Assembly (NCBI GenBank): GCA_021018995.1
Contig: CM037591.1
Location: forward strand, 70,211,901 to 70,275,900
Direction of reading: 5' to 3'
DNA from: Chloranthus sessilifolius
Lineage: Eukaryota > Streptophyta > Magnoliopsida > Chloranthales > Chloranthaceae
DNA: 64,000 nt
The position numbers and the translations under genes are program-made. Within the stretch, counting starts at the first letter, position 1; every line of letters begins with the position of its first letter. Shown here one piece after another: positions 22,482 to 32,742 of this stretch. The notes beneath the pieces are model-generated. The model had not been told where the DNA came from, searched no databases, and saw only the letters and a program-made list of their open reading frames with translations.

Positions 22482-24487
22482 TCAAAGCATGTGCACTATG
22501 TTAACCATCTAAGGGTCAGCTGGTTCATCCTTAATTTTAACCCCTTTTCTTTTGTCTTTCTTTTGCTGTACAGTTGGTGGTGGGGGTATTCTCCCAGTTG
22601 CTATAGCTAGTTGCCTCTCAAGGATTTAAGCCTTTTGTTCAGCCAATTAAGCTCGGGCAATAAGGAGTGCCTTGATCTCCTTTGAGACAGTCAACCTTTT
22701 CTCTAAGGCATTAGCTCTCAACTTTTCTATTGCAGCAGCCATTTTTTCTTGTTCAGCATTGAGCTTCTCGTTTACAACCAAACTCTCTTGGGCTTTGTAT
22801 AGACACAACATTTGATTCCAACCCTTCCCTATGTCCCTGAGCAGCTGTTCGGTATCCCATTTCAGGCACTAAATCTGTGCTTCATAAGATGTTCTAAGAA
22901 TAGTCATTCCTTTAATAACATCCCTTTTGATGTAATGATAGGACTGCATTGCATGAAGGAGCATGGAGTATGGAGGACTGGAAAAAGAAGAGGCAAGAAT
23001 TAAGGGGAGGTCCTCACTTGGAGAAGGGCCAGCTAAGAATGAAAGGTCGATGGGTTGGGGAATGGTGTGTGGAGGCTCAGGGTGGGGCTCTAGATGAGAG
23101 TTTGTTTGGATTGACTTGGAGGAGATGGGTATTAGGTCATCCACATCTATCATAGCATCAGAGGTAGCTAAAGTAAGTGGGCTCTCTAGAATAGGCTCAT
23201 CCCTAGTTTGGGTAATGGCATCAGTGAAAGTTGAAAGGGGTGGAGTAGGTAAAGGTTGGGAGGTGGGGATAGTTGGTGAATGTGATGGTTGGGGTAAAGT
23301 GGCTAAGGTGGATTGGATGGCTTGTACGCTTGTTTCTATGGGAGTCTGGTTTTGGAGGGTGGAGATTTTGGAATTAATATATGTTTCTATGGATGATTGG
23401 GTTTGGGTATTGGTTAACATTTGTGATTGGAGGGATAGTAGGAGGTATAGGATTTGGGGTAAGAGGTCTGGTATGGTATTAAGTGTAGGTTGGATGGGTG
23501 AAACTGGCTGAAAGGGAGATGTGGGACTATGAGTGAAGGTAGTGGCCTGTGGTGGTGTAAAGTGTGGTGGGGTAAAGTCTGGGGGGAGAGGTGAGTCGAG
23601 GAGAGGTGTATACTCAAGATTGATGTCTCCTAGGATAGTAGACATCATAGTAGAAAATTCCTATCCTCAAAATGGCTCACTATCATGGGATAAGAGAATC
23701 GATTGGTCTACAGGCTCACTAGGGATAGATACAAAAGGTGGGGAAGTCTCAATGGACTGCTGGGGGGTGTAAAAGGTATGGGGTTCTAGTGCATAGGTTG
23801 TGGGGATTGGGTCTGGAATAAAGGCGGTATTAAGGATCGGAATGGTTTGGGAAATGTAGGTGGGATGGGGTGCTATGGGGGCTGTGCCTTTTGAGAGTTT
23901 CTTTTCTTAGTGTAGGCAAGTTTTACAGGAGGGCTGGTATGGGCTGGAAAAGGGGGTAAGGGTGCAGCAGTGGGTAAGGTGGCCATGATGGATGTGGGTT
24001 GGGGTGGCTCAGGTAAGGGTACTGTGCCTATGAGGGGTTGTGATGTGTGGATAAAGGGTGGAGGTGGTGGGGCAATGGGTGTAGATAAAGTTGAGGGAGA
24101 GTGGGTTGGTGCTGGCAATGAGGTTGGTGGCCTTGGAGGCCCAACAGTAGGTCTGTGCCTCGAGTGGCGATGAGTGCAGCCCACTTCTGAATGGTCTTCT
24201 CTCAATAATTCCTTCCTCTTCTCCCTCTTTCTCATCATTGTGCCACTAATTCCCCATTGTTTCTTTCCACTATTTTTGGGGTTCAGGGCCACTGTCTCCT
24301 CCTCCCTTTTGAAGGGATATTTCCCATCTTTCAGTAGTTCACTAATCAACCTGCAGTCGGGAAGGGCTGCGATTTCTTGTTAACCTTCACTTTCTCACAC
24401 AAATCCTTAATCCCTTCAAACACTAACTTGGCTGCATCCAAGTAGTGATTTCTGTGAAATGAGAGGAGGGCATCAGCTATGGGATAC
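22482..24487 (-). pseudogene. accessory ORF, copy B, N-terminally truncated
   Basis: Homologous to 12125-14150. The longest open stretch (22869-23648, 259 codons) is the Pro/Thr/Ser/Gln-rich middle: repeated SP, TP and QP steps, then TQTQSSIETYINSKISTLQ and an acidic DVDDLIPI patch. The C-terminal helical part (22482-22868) has stops. Copy B lacks the stop that separates the PLSHDSEPF and MMSTILGDI segments differently in copy A, so the two copies decayed independently. It is cut at 24487, inside the DALLSFHRNH region, by the LTR beginning at 24488. Confidence 0.7.
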
Positions 24488-26030
24488 TGCTGGGGAATTT
24501 CAGTGTGCTGATTATTTTGTAATGATAAAAGCAAAATAAAAACAAAGTAAAATAGAGGATGGATTCAGGACATCTAAAATATCCTAGACCTGCAAGATAC
24601 AAGGTCCTTTATAGCAAGTTTTAATAAGTAAGAGTTTGTCTCACAGGGAGTAGTGATCTAAACCTAAAAGGTGTATAGTAGACCTCCAGATCTTGCTACA
24701 GATCTGGCAATTCTAAGAAGAAAGAGAGCTTTTCGGGTGTCACTAGATCTAATTTATAAAACTAAAATATAAAAATAACTCTAAAAGATTGAGGAAGATG
24801 GATGGCAAAATAAAATATAAAATTGGGAGAAATAGATAGCTAGGGCCTGGTGTTCAGTGCAAAACAGATCAAGATCTGAGGATATGCATCCATCCTTCAT
24901 TTGGCTGCAAGCACAAATGCAAGGTATAAGAATCTGATTTAGACTGGTGGTTTGGATTGATCTTAAGGCTATGATCTGTCCACTTAAATGGTCACAGATC
25001 ATCCAATAGATTTCCTCCATTCTGATGGTTTGGATTGATCTTAAGGCTATGATCTGTCCACTTAAATGGTCACAGATCATCCAATAAATTTCATCCATTC
25101 TGATGGCTTCAATCAGAACAAGATAATCTCTACAGATGCTGTGGATGCAAGGCCACAGGCACAGGCACCCACAAGCATATCAAACCTAAGGAAATCAGAT
25201 GGTTATCAAGAGATCTACCAAAGATGTGGCAGGCTTGGCCCATCTGCACAAGAGCCGATCGAGAATCTAATGGGACCACAAGATCTTTAGATTTAATTAA
25301 GCTTTAAAATCAATAATTTATTGCTTCAATAAAAAACAACTTACAATAACATTGTTCCTAGATCTGTAGTCTGTGCATCGATCTATATTTCTTCATGCTG
25401 AAATTACAATTACAAAATAGATCTAAGCTGCTACCAAGATCTAATCCAACAGGCTGGATTAGAGAGAGAAGGGGGAAGAGAAAAGGAAAAAATAAAACCT
25501 AAAACTAAACCTAAATGAGCTAAGGAGAACTCAGGCTATTCCTTTGTTCCTACTTTCCTTGCTGAAGAAAAATAGCAGAATAGATGGGTATTTATAGGTA
25601 TGCAGTGATCCATATGCTTTGAGTTGCAGCCAATTAGAAGAGAGGATTTCAGTTTAAGCTTAATCCCTATTTAAGAGTTTCAACCAATTAGAGAAGAGAT
25701 AAGGATTTGATTTTGTTTGTGTCCAGCTGATGCTAATTTGTTCGCTGCCAAAAATTAGTTCACACCCATGTGCAAAATTTCCTGTGCATTGGAGTTCCCA
25801 GATTTGCCCCTGTCGTCCATTAATTTTCTGCTGCTGCAACCTCAATCTATCAATAGGATTATGGCTTCAGCAGATGCATTCGATAGGTGCAAGCTGGAGG
25901 ACTGGTCGATAGGATCAATTGGAAGCTTCATAGAAGAGTTTGACAGGTTGCAGCTCCAGCCTTGAACCAATCGACAGGGTTAATACATGAAGTGCTCGAT
26001 AGGTTGCTGAAGTGAACCATTTGAAGGAAA
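24488..26030 (-). repeat. diverged Athila-type LTR (LTR C), right end uncertain
   Basis: The left end TGCTGGGGAATTTC aligns with LTR A's start, and 24600-25320 aligns with LTR A in blocks (ATAGCAAGTTTTRATAAGTAAGAG, CTCCAGATCT, AATCAGATGG). A minus-strand TATA box (CCTATAAATACC) is at 25588-25601. The right end is not defined: no ACA end with polypurine tract is seen before Tat gag sequence starts near 26030. Probably a solo or truncated LTR inserted into copy B. Confidence 0.6.
24949..25104. repeat. 78-bp direct tandem duplication
   Basis: 24949-25026 and 25027-25104 are almost identical. Each unit contains one complete 32-bp hairpin (24971-25002 and 25049-25080) with arms ATGATCTGT and ACAGATCAT. 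Confidence 0.9.
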
Positions 26031-26480
26031 GCAACGATCAGTTGGAAGTCTCGGCTCTTGATGAAAATTACAATATTTGTTGGGATCATAATTCTTTGGG
26101 ATTACATTCGGTGGGGATCTTGGTTGAAGCTGAGTAATCAAACCCTTCTCAATCAGCAACGGCAAGAGGGCATTTATGGATTGTCCCAAGGGAGTGAATA
26201 CTTGGTTACATCGGGCCCTTCTCTGGTTAGGGGTCATTTTCTCCTACGGGACATTTTTCTACCTTGGAGTTTAATTTGTTAGTGCTGGTGTTGGTTGTGC
26301 TGCCGCATACTGAAAGGGGACCATATTGGTGTTGGGCTGTGTGTGTTGGTAAGCACTTTTTTTGGGTCCCTCTCGGTCCCCTGAAAGAGTGGCCCCATTC
26401 GGTCTAAGTGGACACTGTCAAAGGCGGTGTTGTTAGAGGTAATTAAATATTGAAAAAGAAAGGTAAATCTCAAAGAAATA
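26030..26480 (-). pseudogene. Tat-type gag fragment
   Basis: Minus-strand translation includes RRARCNQVFTPLGQSINALL and the zinc-finger-like YDPNKYCNFHQ...TDRC, hallmarks of the C-terminal part of Tat/Ogre Gag. The upstream part (26279-26473) is Asn/Gln/Pro-rich and interrupted by stops. After TDRC the reading diverges from the family, which marks the boundary with LTR C near 26030. It may be the continuation of Tat element 1 or the 5' part of a Tat-B element. Confidence 0.6.
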
Positions 26481-26989
26481 CCTGATTCATTGCGATCGCC
26501 AGTTGTAGATATTTATTGATGCTGCAGCACGTCATTGACCACGCCTTTCGAGGTAGAGATATGGGTTGATATCTTTACTGAATCATCGGTCGGCCGATGT
26601 CAGCAGCACTGGGTTGCCTGTAAGTTTAGTTAACCTTGTTTTCCTACTTCTCTTCTAATTACCTTTCACCTTTCCTACTCTTCTTGTGATTATCAGGGAT
26701 CTAATCAATTTTAGTCCTATTAGAAGTCTAATTAATCGGGGAATTCTAATTCAACTAGGTTTTCTAATCTTACTAGAAGTCAAATTAATTTAAATATTTT
26801 AATCTTATTGGTAAGTTGATAGATTAAGTCTCCTAACCCTACTAGGAGTGCAAATATAGTAATTCTATGGAAATTAATTAGGAATACACTAATTTTATTG
26901 AAACTCTAGTTAATTAAAAAATACTAATTCTATTACTGTTCTAATTAAATTAAATATACTAACTTTACTGAAAATCTAAAAAAAGGGGT
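26481..26989. other. AT-rich spacer with degenerate repeats
   Basis: No gene seen. 26690-26985 is made of loose repeats of words such as CTAATTAAATTAAATATACTAA and TACTAGAAGTC at irregular 35-60 bp spacing. It lies between the Tat gag fragment and the Tat-B LTR, so it may be leader sequence of a Tat element. Confidence 0.35.
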
Positions 26990-27332
26990 GGATCGGCCCC
27001 GTTCCCAAGTACCCTCCGTAAGCTCCCTTGGGCAAATCGGGTGGCTAGGGAATATTTTAGTAATATGAGTTGAAAAATGAATTTTGATTTATAAATTGTG
27101 GATTTATGGATCAAAAATCGATTTAAGTGTCAAAACTAAAATTAAAAATTTTAAGACTGAAATTAAGGATTGATTCTAGAAACTAGGAACTAGAATCAGA
27201 AAAATTAGAAGGGGGGTGTACCTAAGGCCAAAGCCCGAAAGAAAAACCTTGAAATCCTAATCTTGGAAGCCAGAACTTGAAAATTCGATTGCTAATTGCA
27301 TTGCGATGTGTATTTGGGACGTGGTAGTGGGT

Positions 27333-27345
27333 CTTATTTATAGAT
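27333..27345 (-). promoter_or_regulatory. TATA box of Tat-B LTR
   Basis: Minus-strand ATCTATAAATAAG, immediately downstream of the dyad array in transcription direction. Confidence 0.65.
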
Positions 27346-27354
27346 ATTTAGCCA

Positions 27355-27867
27355 ATTGCGCGCCCTGTGGGGTGCATACAATTGGTCGATGAATTTCAAT
27401 TGTGTGCCCTGTTTGGTGCTCTCAACTGAATTATGCAACCAATATTAGGTGCACAATCACTTTGAGTTGGTGTCTGACTCAGCGAGTAACCAGTTGACTG
27501 GCTCAACTGGGTAGCCTAGTCCTTGTCTAATTAGACTAATTGCACGCTCTATGTAGTGCGCACAATCAATTATGCACTAGATTAATAGCACATAATAGGG
27601 GATTTTTAGGCGGTCTAGGGAGTTAGAGATCGGGTTGGCTTAGGAACAAATTATGTGTTTGTGCTGAGGCGCATAATCCGATTGCACGCTCTACGTAGGG
27701 CATACAATCGCATCTAAGGCGGTTTCTAGAAGGGTAAAAGGCTAGTCCAAAACAGACTAATTGCGCATTGGTATTGAAGCATGCAATATGATTATGCATG
27801 CCCTGGTCGAAGACTGACCAATTGTGCACTGGCCATCGAGTTATGCGCGCTATACAAAGCGCATAAT
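27355..27867. repeat. array of nine 28-bp dyads in Tat-B U3
   Basis: Units at 27355, 27399, 27430, 27539, 27569, 27650, 27681, 27760 and 27840, each 28 bp. Consensus is ATTRYGCRC, ten variable bases, GYGCAYAAT. Arms are imperfectly complementary, while the central ten bases vary freely. Neighbouring units often start 30-31 bp apart. The same unit occurs again at 43083-43408. Confidence 0.8.
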
Positions 27868-28080
27868 TCAGGATTTTCCTGGGTTTGAGTCGGGTCCTAG
27901 CCTCAATGCTATTGTTTCAGCCTGGGTCCCAACCATGTACTATTTTTTTAGTGCATGGTCCCCGTGTAGGGTTTTAAAATCTTCGAAAAAGGTTAGTCCT
28001 TTCCCAAAGATCGTTGGCAAGGTCAAACATTGATCGAACAGGTTTGTATATTCAGAGAGGGCAAAATGGGGGTGTCTATA

Positions 28081-28567
28081 GATGCCCCCTCTTCGGCGCG
28101 TTTTTATGGAATAAGAAAGCGTCGAAGAAGTAGACACCCCTCATCCGAGGTGCCTTTTCATTTTTCTTGAGAAATCATAAATATGAATCGGGGATGCTAA
28201 CATGAGATGCTTTGCTTTCTTATCTATCAGCACAAGCTAAACGGAGCATTCAGGGGCTCAGTGGTAGTTGTCGAAAGGCATATTCCATGTCGTGGATGCG
28301 AGTGACATCCCGCCGGATATCGCAACATGCTGCTAGTAGCAGTCAATGAGGGAAAAGAGGCATAACCTAATCCATGGGTGCAAGGGGCATCCCGCCGCAT
28401 ATCACGACTTGCTGCAAGGGGTAGTCAAATAGTTGGAGAGTCGATGTCCTAATCTGCAAGTGCAAGGAGCAATCAACCAGAGGGATACCTGACACAAATT
28501 GAGGTACTGTGGGGCATCATATGAATGTCCAGAGATAAGGTCCAGAGGCCAATAACAAGATAAAATA
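28081..28567 (-). other. Tat-B internal region, 3' noncoding part 1
   Basis: Begins with the polypurine tract 28081-28094. No coding sequence. 28300-28490 holds about three loose repeats sharing AATCYRYRRGTGCAAGGRGCA-like words and CATCCCGCCG. It is interrupted by the Tekay insertion; the target duplication AAATA is 28563-28567 and its partner 41442-41446. Confidence 0.55.
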
Positions 28568-28780
28568 CGTAACATCCCTGAGTTTTGACCAATAAACTAT
28601 ATGCCTCGGCATGCGTGCCTGATGATCCATATGTCGAGGACCATGCTGATGGGCTATGTAAGGTCTATAGATCAAATCCGACGGGTCAGATTTTTGTGTA
28701 TGTGGATTAGGTTATGGGTTAGTGAACCCTCGTACACCAACCGTAGTGTAACTGTTTTGTACTGAAGCCTAGGCCTTCAT

Positions 28781-28790
28781 TATAAAAGGA
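28781..28790 (+). promoter_or_regulatory. TATA box of the Tekay 5' LTR
   Basis: TATAAAAGGA at 213 bp from the LTR start, identical at 38971-38980 in the 3' LTR. Confidence 0.8.
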
Positions 28791-29179
28791 AATAAGGCCT
28801 CATTTGTTTTTTCATTTAATACCCTATTCATTGCTAATCATAGGGAATTAAGGGGAGAGTGAGAGTGAATCAAGGGTGTTGAATGCTGATTGAATGTGAG
28901 AACAATCCATTCTCGAGGCTAGCTTGTAAGGGTTTGGAGCGACGAACAAGCCGCTGTCTACTTGGTAAACCCTAGTGCGATTTTGGAAGCAAGGTTCGAG
29001 GATTTGGGTAAAATCAAGGAATGAAATTTAGGCTAGATCTTGAAATTATGTTAGTAATGGTTTTTTTTATTATTTGAGAACAAAGAATCATAAGAAATGG
29101 GGTTGATTCCAGAAAGAGAAGAGAAAGGATGCGAAAAACCCAAGAACAGATGAAATCTGTTCATTTCAACCAATCAAAA

Positions 29180-29835
29180 TTCAGTTCGATCGATCAAAAT
29201 GGACTTAAAGAGGAAGAATTCAAAGTTTGAGGAAATTCGTTCGATCAAAATAAATTTTGATCGAACGAAGTGTGTTTCGATCGATTGGATCCCACACTCG
29301 ATCGATCGAAATGTATAGAACAGAGATTTTGGAAAAGCCTATAGTGAGGATTCGACTTATCAAAATTTCTTCGATCGATCGAATTAGAAATTTGATCAAA
29401 CTAATCAAAATTCGTTTGATCGAACTGTGTGGATGGTTATTTAGTTTTTGAGGGATTTGATCGATTGAAAAATTTTTGATCGATCAAATTATGTGATTTC
29501 GATCGATCAAATTAAAATTCATTCGATCAAACTGTGTTGATTATCATTTAGCTTCTGAGGAATTCAATCGATCGAAATAGTTTCGATCGATCGAATTATG
29601 TGATTTCGATCGATCGAATTAAAATTTGTTTGATCGAACTGTGTTGTGATCATTCGAATTTTGTGAGGATTCGATCGATCGAAATTATTTTTGATCGATC
29701 AAATTTGTGTTCGTTCGATCAAAATGGAAGAATCGTTCGCTTGAACTATAAAGTGCTGTGTATGTTTTGTGGAGTTTGATCGATCGAAACAGAGTTTTGA
29801 TCGATCAAAATAGGGATTTGATCAATCGAAATTGC
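29180..29835. repeat. TCGATCGA dyad array in the 5' LTR
   Basis: By eye about 24 units built on half-sites TTYGATC and GATCRAA, arranged as TTCGATCGAA (10 bp) or TTCGATCGATCGAA (14 bp), usually 15-25 bp apart. Many units carry CG to TG or CA changes. The 3' LTR has the same array at 39355-40040, and a third array is internal at 36318-36710. Confidence 0.9.
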
Positions 29836-31203
29836 CAGATTGAGCATTTTGGTGTGTTTTGAGTGTGAGATTTTGAGGGGAGTTGTCATAGTATGTTTAG
29901 CACCGTTCTAATGTGTGAATCGTAGATTTTATATGTTTAGGTGACCTGGTGTTGTGTGACGAAGGACAAACCCAAGTGGTGGATTGAGCACGTGCGGGTT
30001 AAGATTTTATGGTAGGGAACACTTGATACCATGTGCATTTACTATATTAGTATGTGTGTTATGTTATGATGCCAATTTTGATGCAATCATGTGAATTTCG
30101 TTATAACTCCAATTTGAAAAGGCATGCGTATCATCATGTTTTCGAATTGCGTAAGAAGTATGGAATCTTTTGAGATTCATTCCAATTTATGTATGTGCAT
30201 GTGACCTTCACATTTCATTCCGACTTTTGAGCTAAACTATAATTATCACTTTACACGGCAATAAGCTATATGTATGCACTTCGATTTAAGGTTCTATGTG
30301 AATACCCGACCGACTCAGTGGTATACCCGTGACTGACGCGGCAGGATATCCGTGACCGGTATGGCCGCCAATCCGTACACTCTTTGTGCTATGTGCTTTG
30401 TAACTCTTACCGTATAATGATAATTATGTTCGGTCAACTTTTCAACTTTATGGGACCTTGGATATATGTGAAAAGGTTCATAGGAGTGACAATGGTGGGT
30501 ATTCCATCGGGGGCTTTAGGCTATAGTTCCTCATTCAAATACTTTAAGTAGAGCACTTTTAAGTTTTCTTTTCATATGTTGGAATAAAAATGTGAACATG
30601 TGTTATGAATTTCAAACAAGTATTGCATGCGTCTTTCATGCCACGATAATCACACTGTGCATATGTTCTGACAAATTTTATTTCATTATACCATGAGCTT
30701 GAATGAAGCTCATTCCTCGACTAAATGTCATAGGTTCTGGAGAAGGCATTGGAACAGAGATTTTGGTGAGGGAGGATCCTGGGTTATCACCTGGTGAGGT
30801 TCTAGAAAAAATCCCCCCTGAGTGTTGTTTTCATTGTGCGATGCAAAATATATTTGGCCTCAAGTTGAGAGATTAGGATTTTGAGATGATGTGAAGGATA
30901 CTTATTTTGGATGATAAATGTAACTTAATTCTTTTTGGTGAACCGTGTTTCTGTACGGATTGGTCCTTACCGGTGGTTCTCGTTGGTTCTCTTTCCATAG
31001 GTATTCATATGGAACTAGAGCCGTCATTTTGAGCTTTTGATGGAACTAGTACATACCTTCTCTGTATTCGGTTATGTGAGTTAGTTAGTATGGTTCTACT
31101 TTGTTTCTATTGTGCAATGAGATAATATGTAATTCGTACAGGGTTCGGCTTTAGCACCAGCCCGCTGACCGGGTTTCGGGGTGTTGAAATCTGGGCTGTC
31201 ACA

Positions 31204-31221
31204 GTTGGTATCAGAGCCACG
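31204..31221 (+). other. primer-binding site, tRNA-iMet
   Basis: TGGTATCAGAGCCA starts 2 bp after the LTR end. It is complementary to the 3' end of plant initiator tRNA-Met, which primes minus-strand synthesis in most chromoviruses. Confidence 0.9.
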
Positions 31222-31328
31222 GCTTTAGAGACATCAGACAAGTCTTAGACCATTTAGAGATTTGAGATTTTGTTGGATACCATGGACCGTCTATTAATGA
31301 GACCTTTGTTTCAATGTAAATGATTTTG

Positions 31329-32667
31329 ATGGACTAGAGAAGTAGAGGTCGGCCTAAAGGAGGTCGTCAGAGGAGTGTGAGGAGTATTGATGACATTCCT
31401 TCGCATTTCGGAAGAGAGCAGAGACCACGTCCTAAGGCGGTGAGGGGTCATCATGATGATTCGACTGATAGGATGGCTAAGGCTATGGAGGCCATAGCCG
31501 CTGCTATAACTCAGCAGATCCAGCAGACTACGCTTTTGGTTAAGCAGACGACGTTGTTAGCTCCCAATAATGTCAGTCATCTGCAGCAACAACCACCACC
31601 ACCACCTCCTGCTTTATTGCCATCATCTTTTATGGATTTCAAGAGATTGAAACCTCCGATATGCCAAAGGCAGACTGATTCGCTTGAAGCAAAAAAATGG
31701 TTGAAGTAGATGGAGAAGTTATTAGAGAAACTCTAGAGCCCTGAACATGAGAAAGTTTGTTGGGCCTTCTTCCAACTTGAAGGCGACGCCGATGCCTGGT
31801 GGAAGTCGGTGTTAAGAAAAAGGGAAGTCGAGGGTCTCCATGACCAATGGACATGGGCTGAGTTTGTAATGGAATTTAATAGGGAGTATTTCCCTAAACA
31901 AGTTAGGAACCAATTGAAGAAGGATTTTACTAATCCTGTAAAAGGGAGCACGACCGTACGAGAGTATGGTAATGAGTTTATGCGATTATTGAGGTTTGCT
32001 CCAAAATTGGTAGCTACAGAAGAAATGAAGGTCAGTAGATTTGAAGAAGGCCTGAGACCAAATATTCAACAAAGGGTGTCAATATTTGAGCTTCAAACGT
32101 ATGCTGACGTGATGGGGAAGGCCATCGTTGCAGAAAGGGATATAAATAAGAGGCGTGATTAGATGAATAAGGTAAATTCGGGAGTGAGTGACTACCACTC
32201 GGGGAATAAAAAGCCAAGGTTGTTAGCACCTACTCCAGATTCAAGTTCAGCCTATACGCATTATCAGAAGTCTAATACATTTACTCCTACAAGACTGTTC
32301 CGCAGAGACGGCCCTGCTCAGACTCAAGCGTCTGGGGCATCAGTCATGCAGGGATCTTCAAGAGCGGCATCTTTAAGTCCAAAAGTAAAATGTGCCCATT
32401 GCGGCAAACCACATAAAACATCAGACTGTAGATGGGACATGGGTGGATGCTTTAAATGTGGAAAAATAGGCCACAGGATATGAGACTGCCTCGAGATGAG
32501 AAAGGAGGGCACTATTTTTACTACTACGGTGTAGAGGCCTACACAACCTACGAGACCTATCGTTCAAGACCGTGCTTTTGCAGTAACAGCAAAGGACGCT
32601 CGTGCGAGTAACGACGTGATTCAAGGTAAAATTATTTTTATGCTTAAATTCACTTACTTATTTTCTA
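31329..32667 (+). pseudogene. gag: Tekay gag
   Basis: The frame opens at 31329 with a stop at codon 3, then basic GRPKGGRQRSVRS. Next come FMDFKRLKPP, EKVCWAFFQLEGDADAWWKS and WAEFVMEFNREYFPKQVRNQ (Ty3 gag domain, 31640-32150). It ends in two zinc-knuckle-like motifs (CAHCGKPHKTSDC and CFKCGKIGH followed by a stop and DC, 32390-32490). Most interruptions look like single-base changes, for example CAG to TAG. Start at 31329 is chosen because it precedes the basic N-terminus in frame. Confidence 0.88.
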
Positions 32668-32742
32668 GATGAAGAAAGTGCATTGATAGGGAAAGGTATA
32701 GGTGCATTTTGATAATTGTGTGGTCATGATGTGCTTGTCTGA

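Larger units (their letters stand above)
7510..24487 (-). mobile_element. Athila-type tandem: LTR - internal - LTR - truncated internal
   Basis: Two direct copies run on the minus strand. LTR A 7510-10209 and LTR B 17874-20566 are alignable over full length. The sequence right of each LTR (10210-14150 and 20567-24487) is also alignable, including polypurine tract, 3' noncoding region and accessory ORF. Only copy A goes on to gag, leader and primer-binding site. The right copy is cut at 24487 by another LTR. The unit length is about 10.36 kb. Unequal recombination between LTRs of one element or of a head-to-tail pair would give this structure. No protease, RT, RNase H or integrase is found in copy A, so the family is non-autonomous as seen here. 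Confidence 0.85.
26990..28080 (-). repeat. LTR of Tat-like family B, left end approximate
   Basis: The right end GGGGTGTCTATA followed by GATGCCCCCTCTTC reads on the minus strand as a polypurine tract plus a TGTAGACACC-type Tat LTR start (with TG changed to TA). A minus-strand TATA box is at 27333-27345. The sequence has no detectable similarity to the Tat LTRs at 172, 44823 and 61764, so it is a separate family. Upstream of the TATA box on the transcribed strand is an array of nine 28-bp dyads. Confidence 0.65.
28568..31203 (+). repeat. 5' LTR of the Tekay element
   Basis: 2636 bp, from CGTAACATCCC (TG mutated to CG) to GCTGTCACA. TATA box at 28781-28790. About 24 TCGATCGA-type motifs at 29180-29835 lie downstream of the TATA box. 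A periodic CCGACTCAGTGG / CCCGTGACTG segment is at 30305-30370. Confidence 0.95.

Noticed and set aside
26440..26490. CAG/GTATTTCTTTGAG as a splice site in the Tat gag fragment
   Set aside because: No matching acceptor or conserved downstream frame could be identified. A single 5' splice match is expected by chance.
26990..28080. 5' LTR partner of the Tat element 1 LTR at 172-1743
   Set aside because: Both have Tat-type ends, but their sequences show no alignable blocks, and the internal 3' regions beside them differ too.
31204..31221. tRNA gene
   Set aside because: Only the 14 bp complementary to the tRNA 3' end are present, directly after an LTR. This is a primer-binding site.
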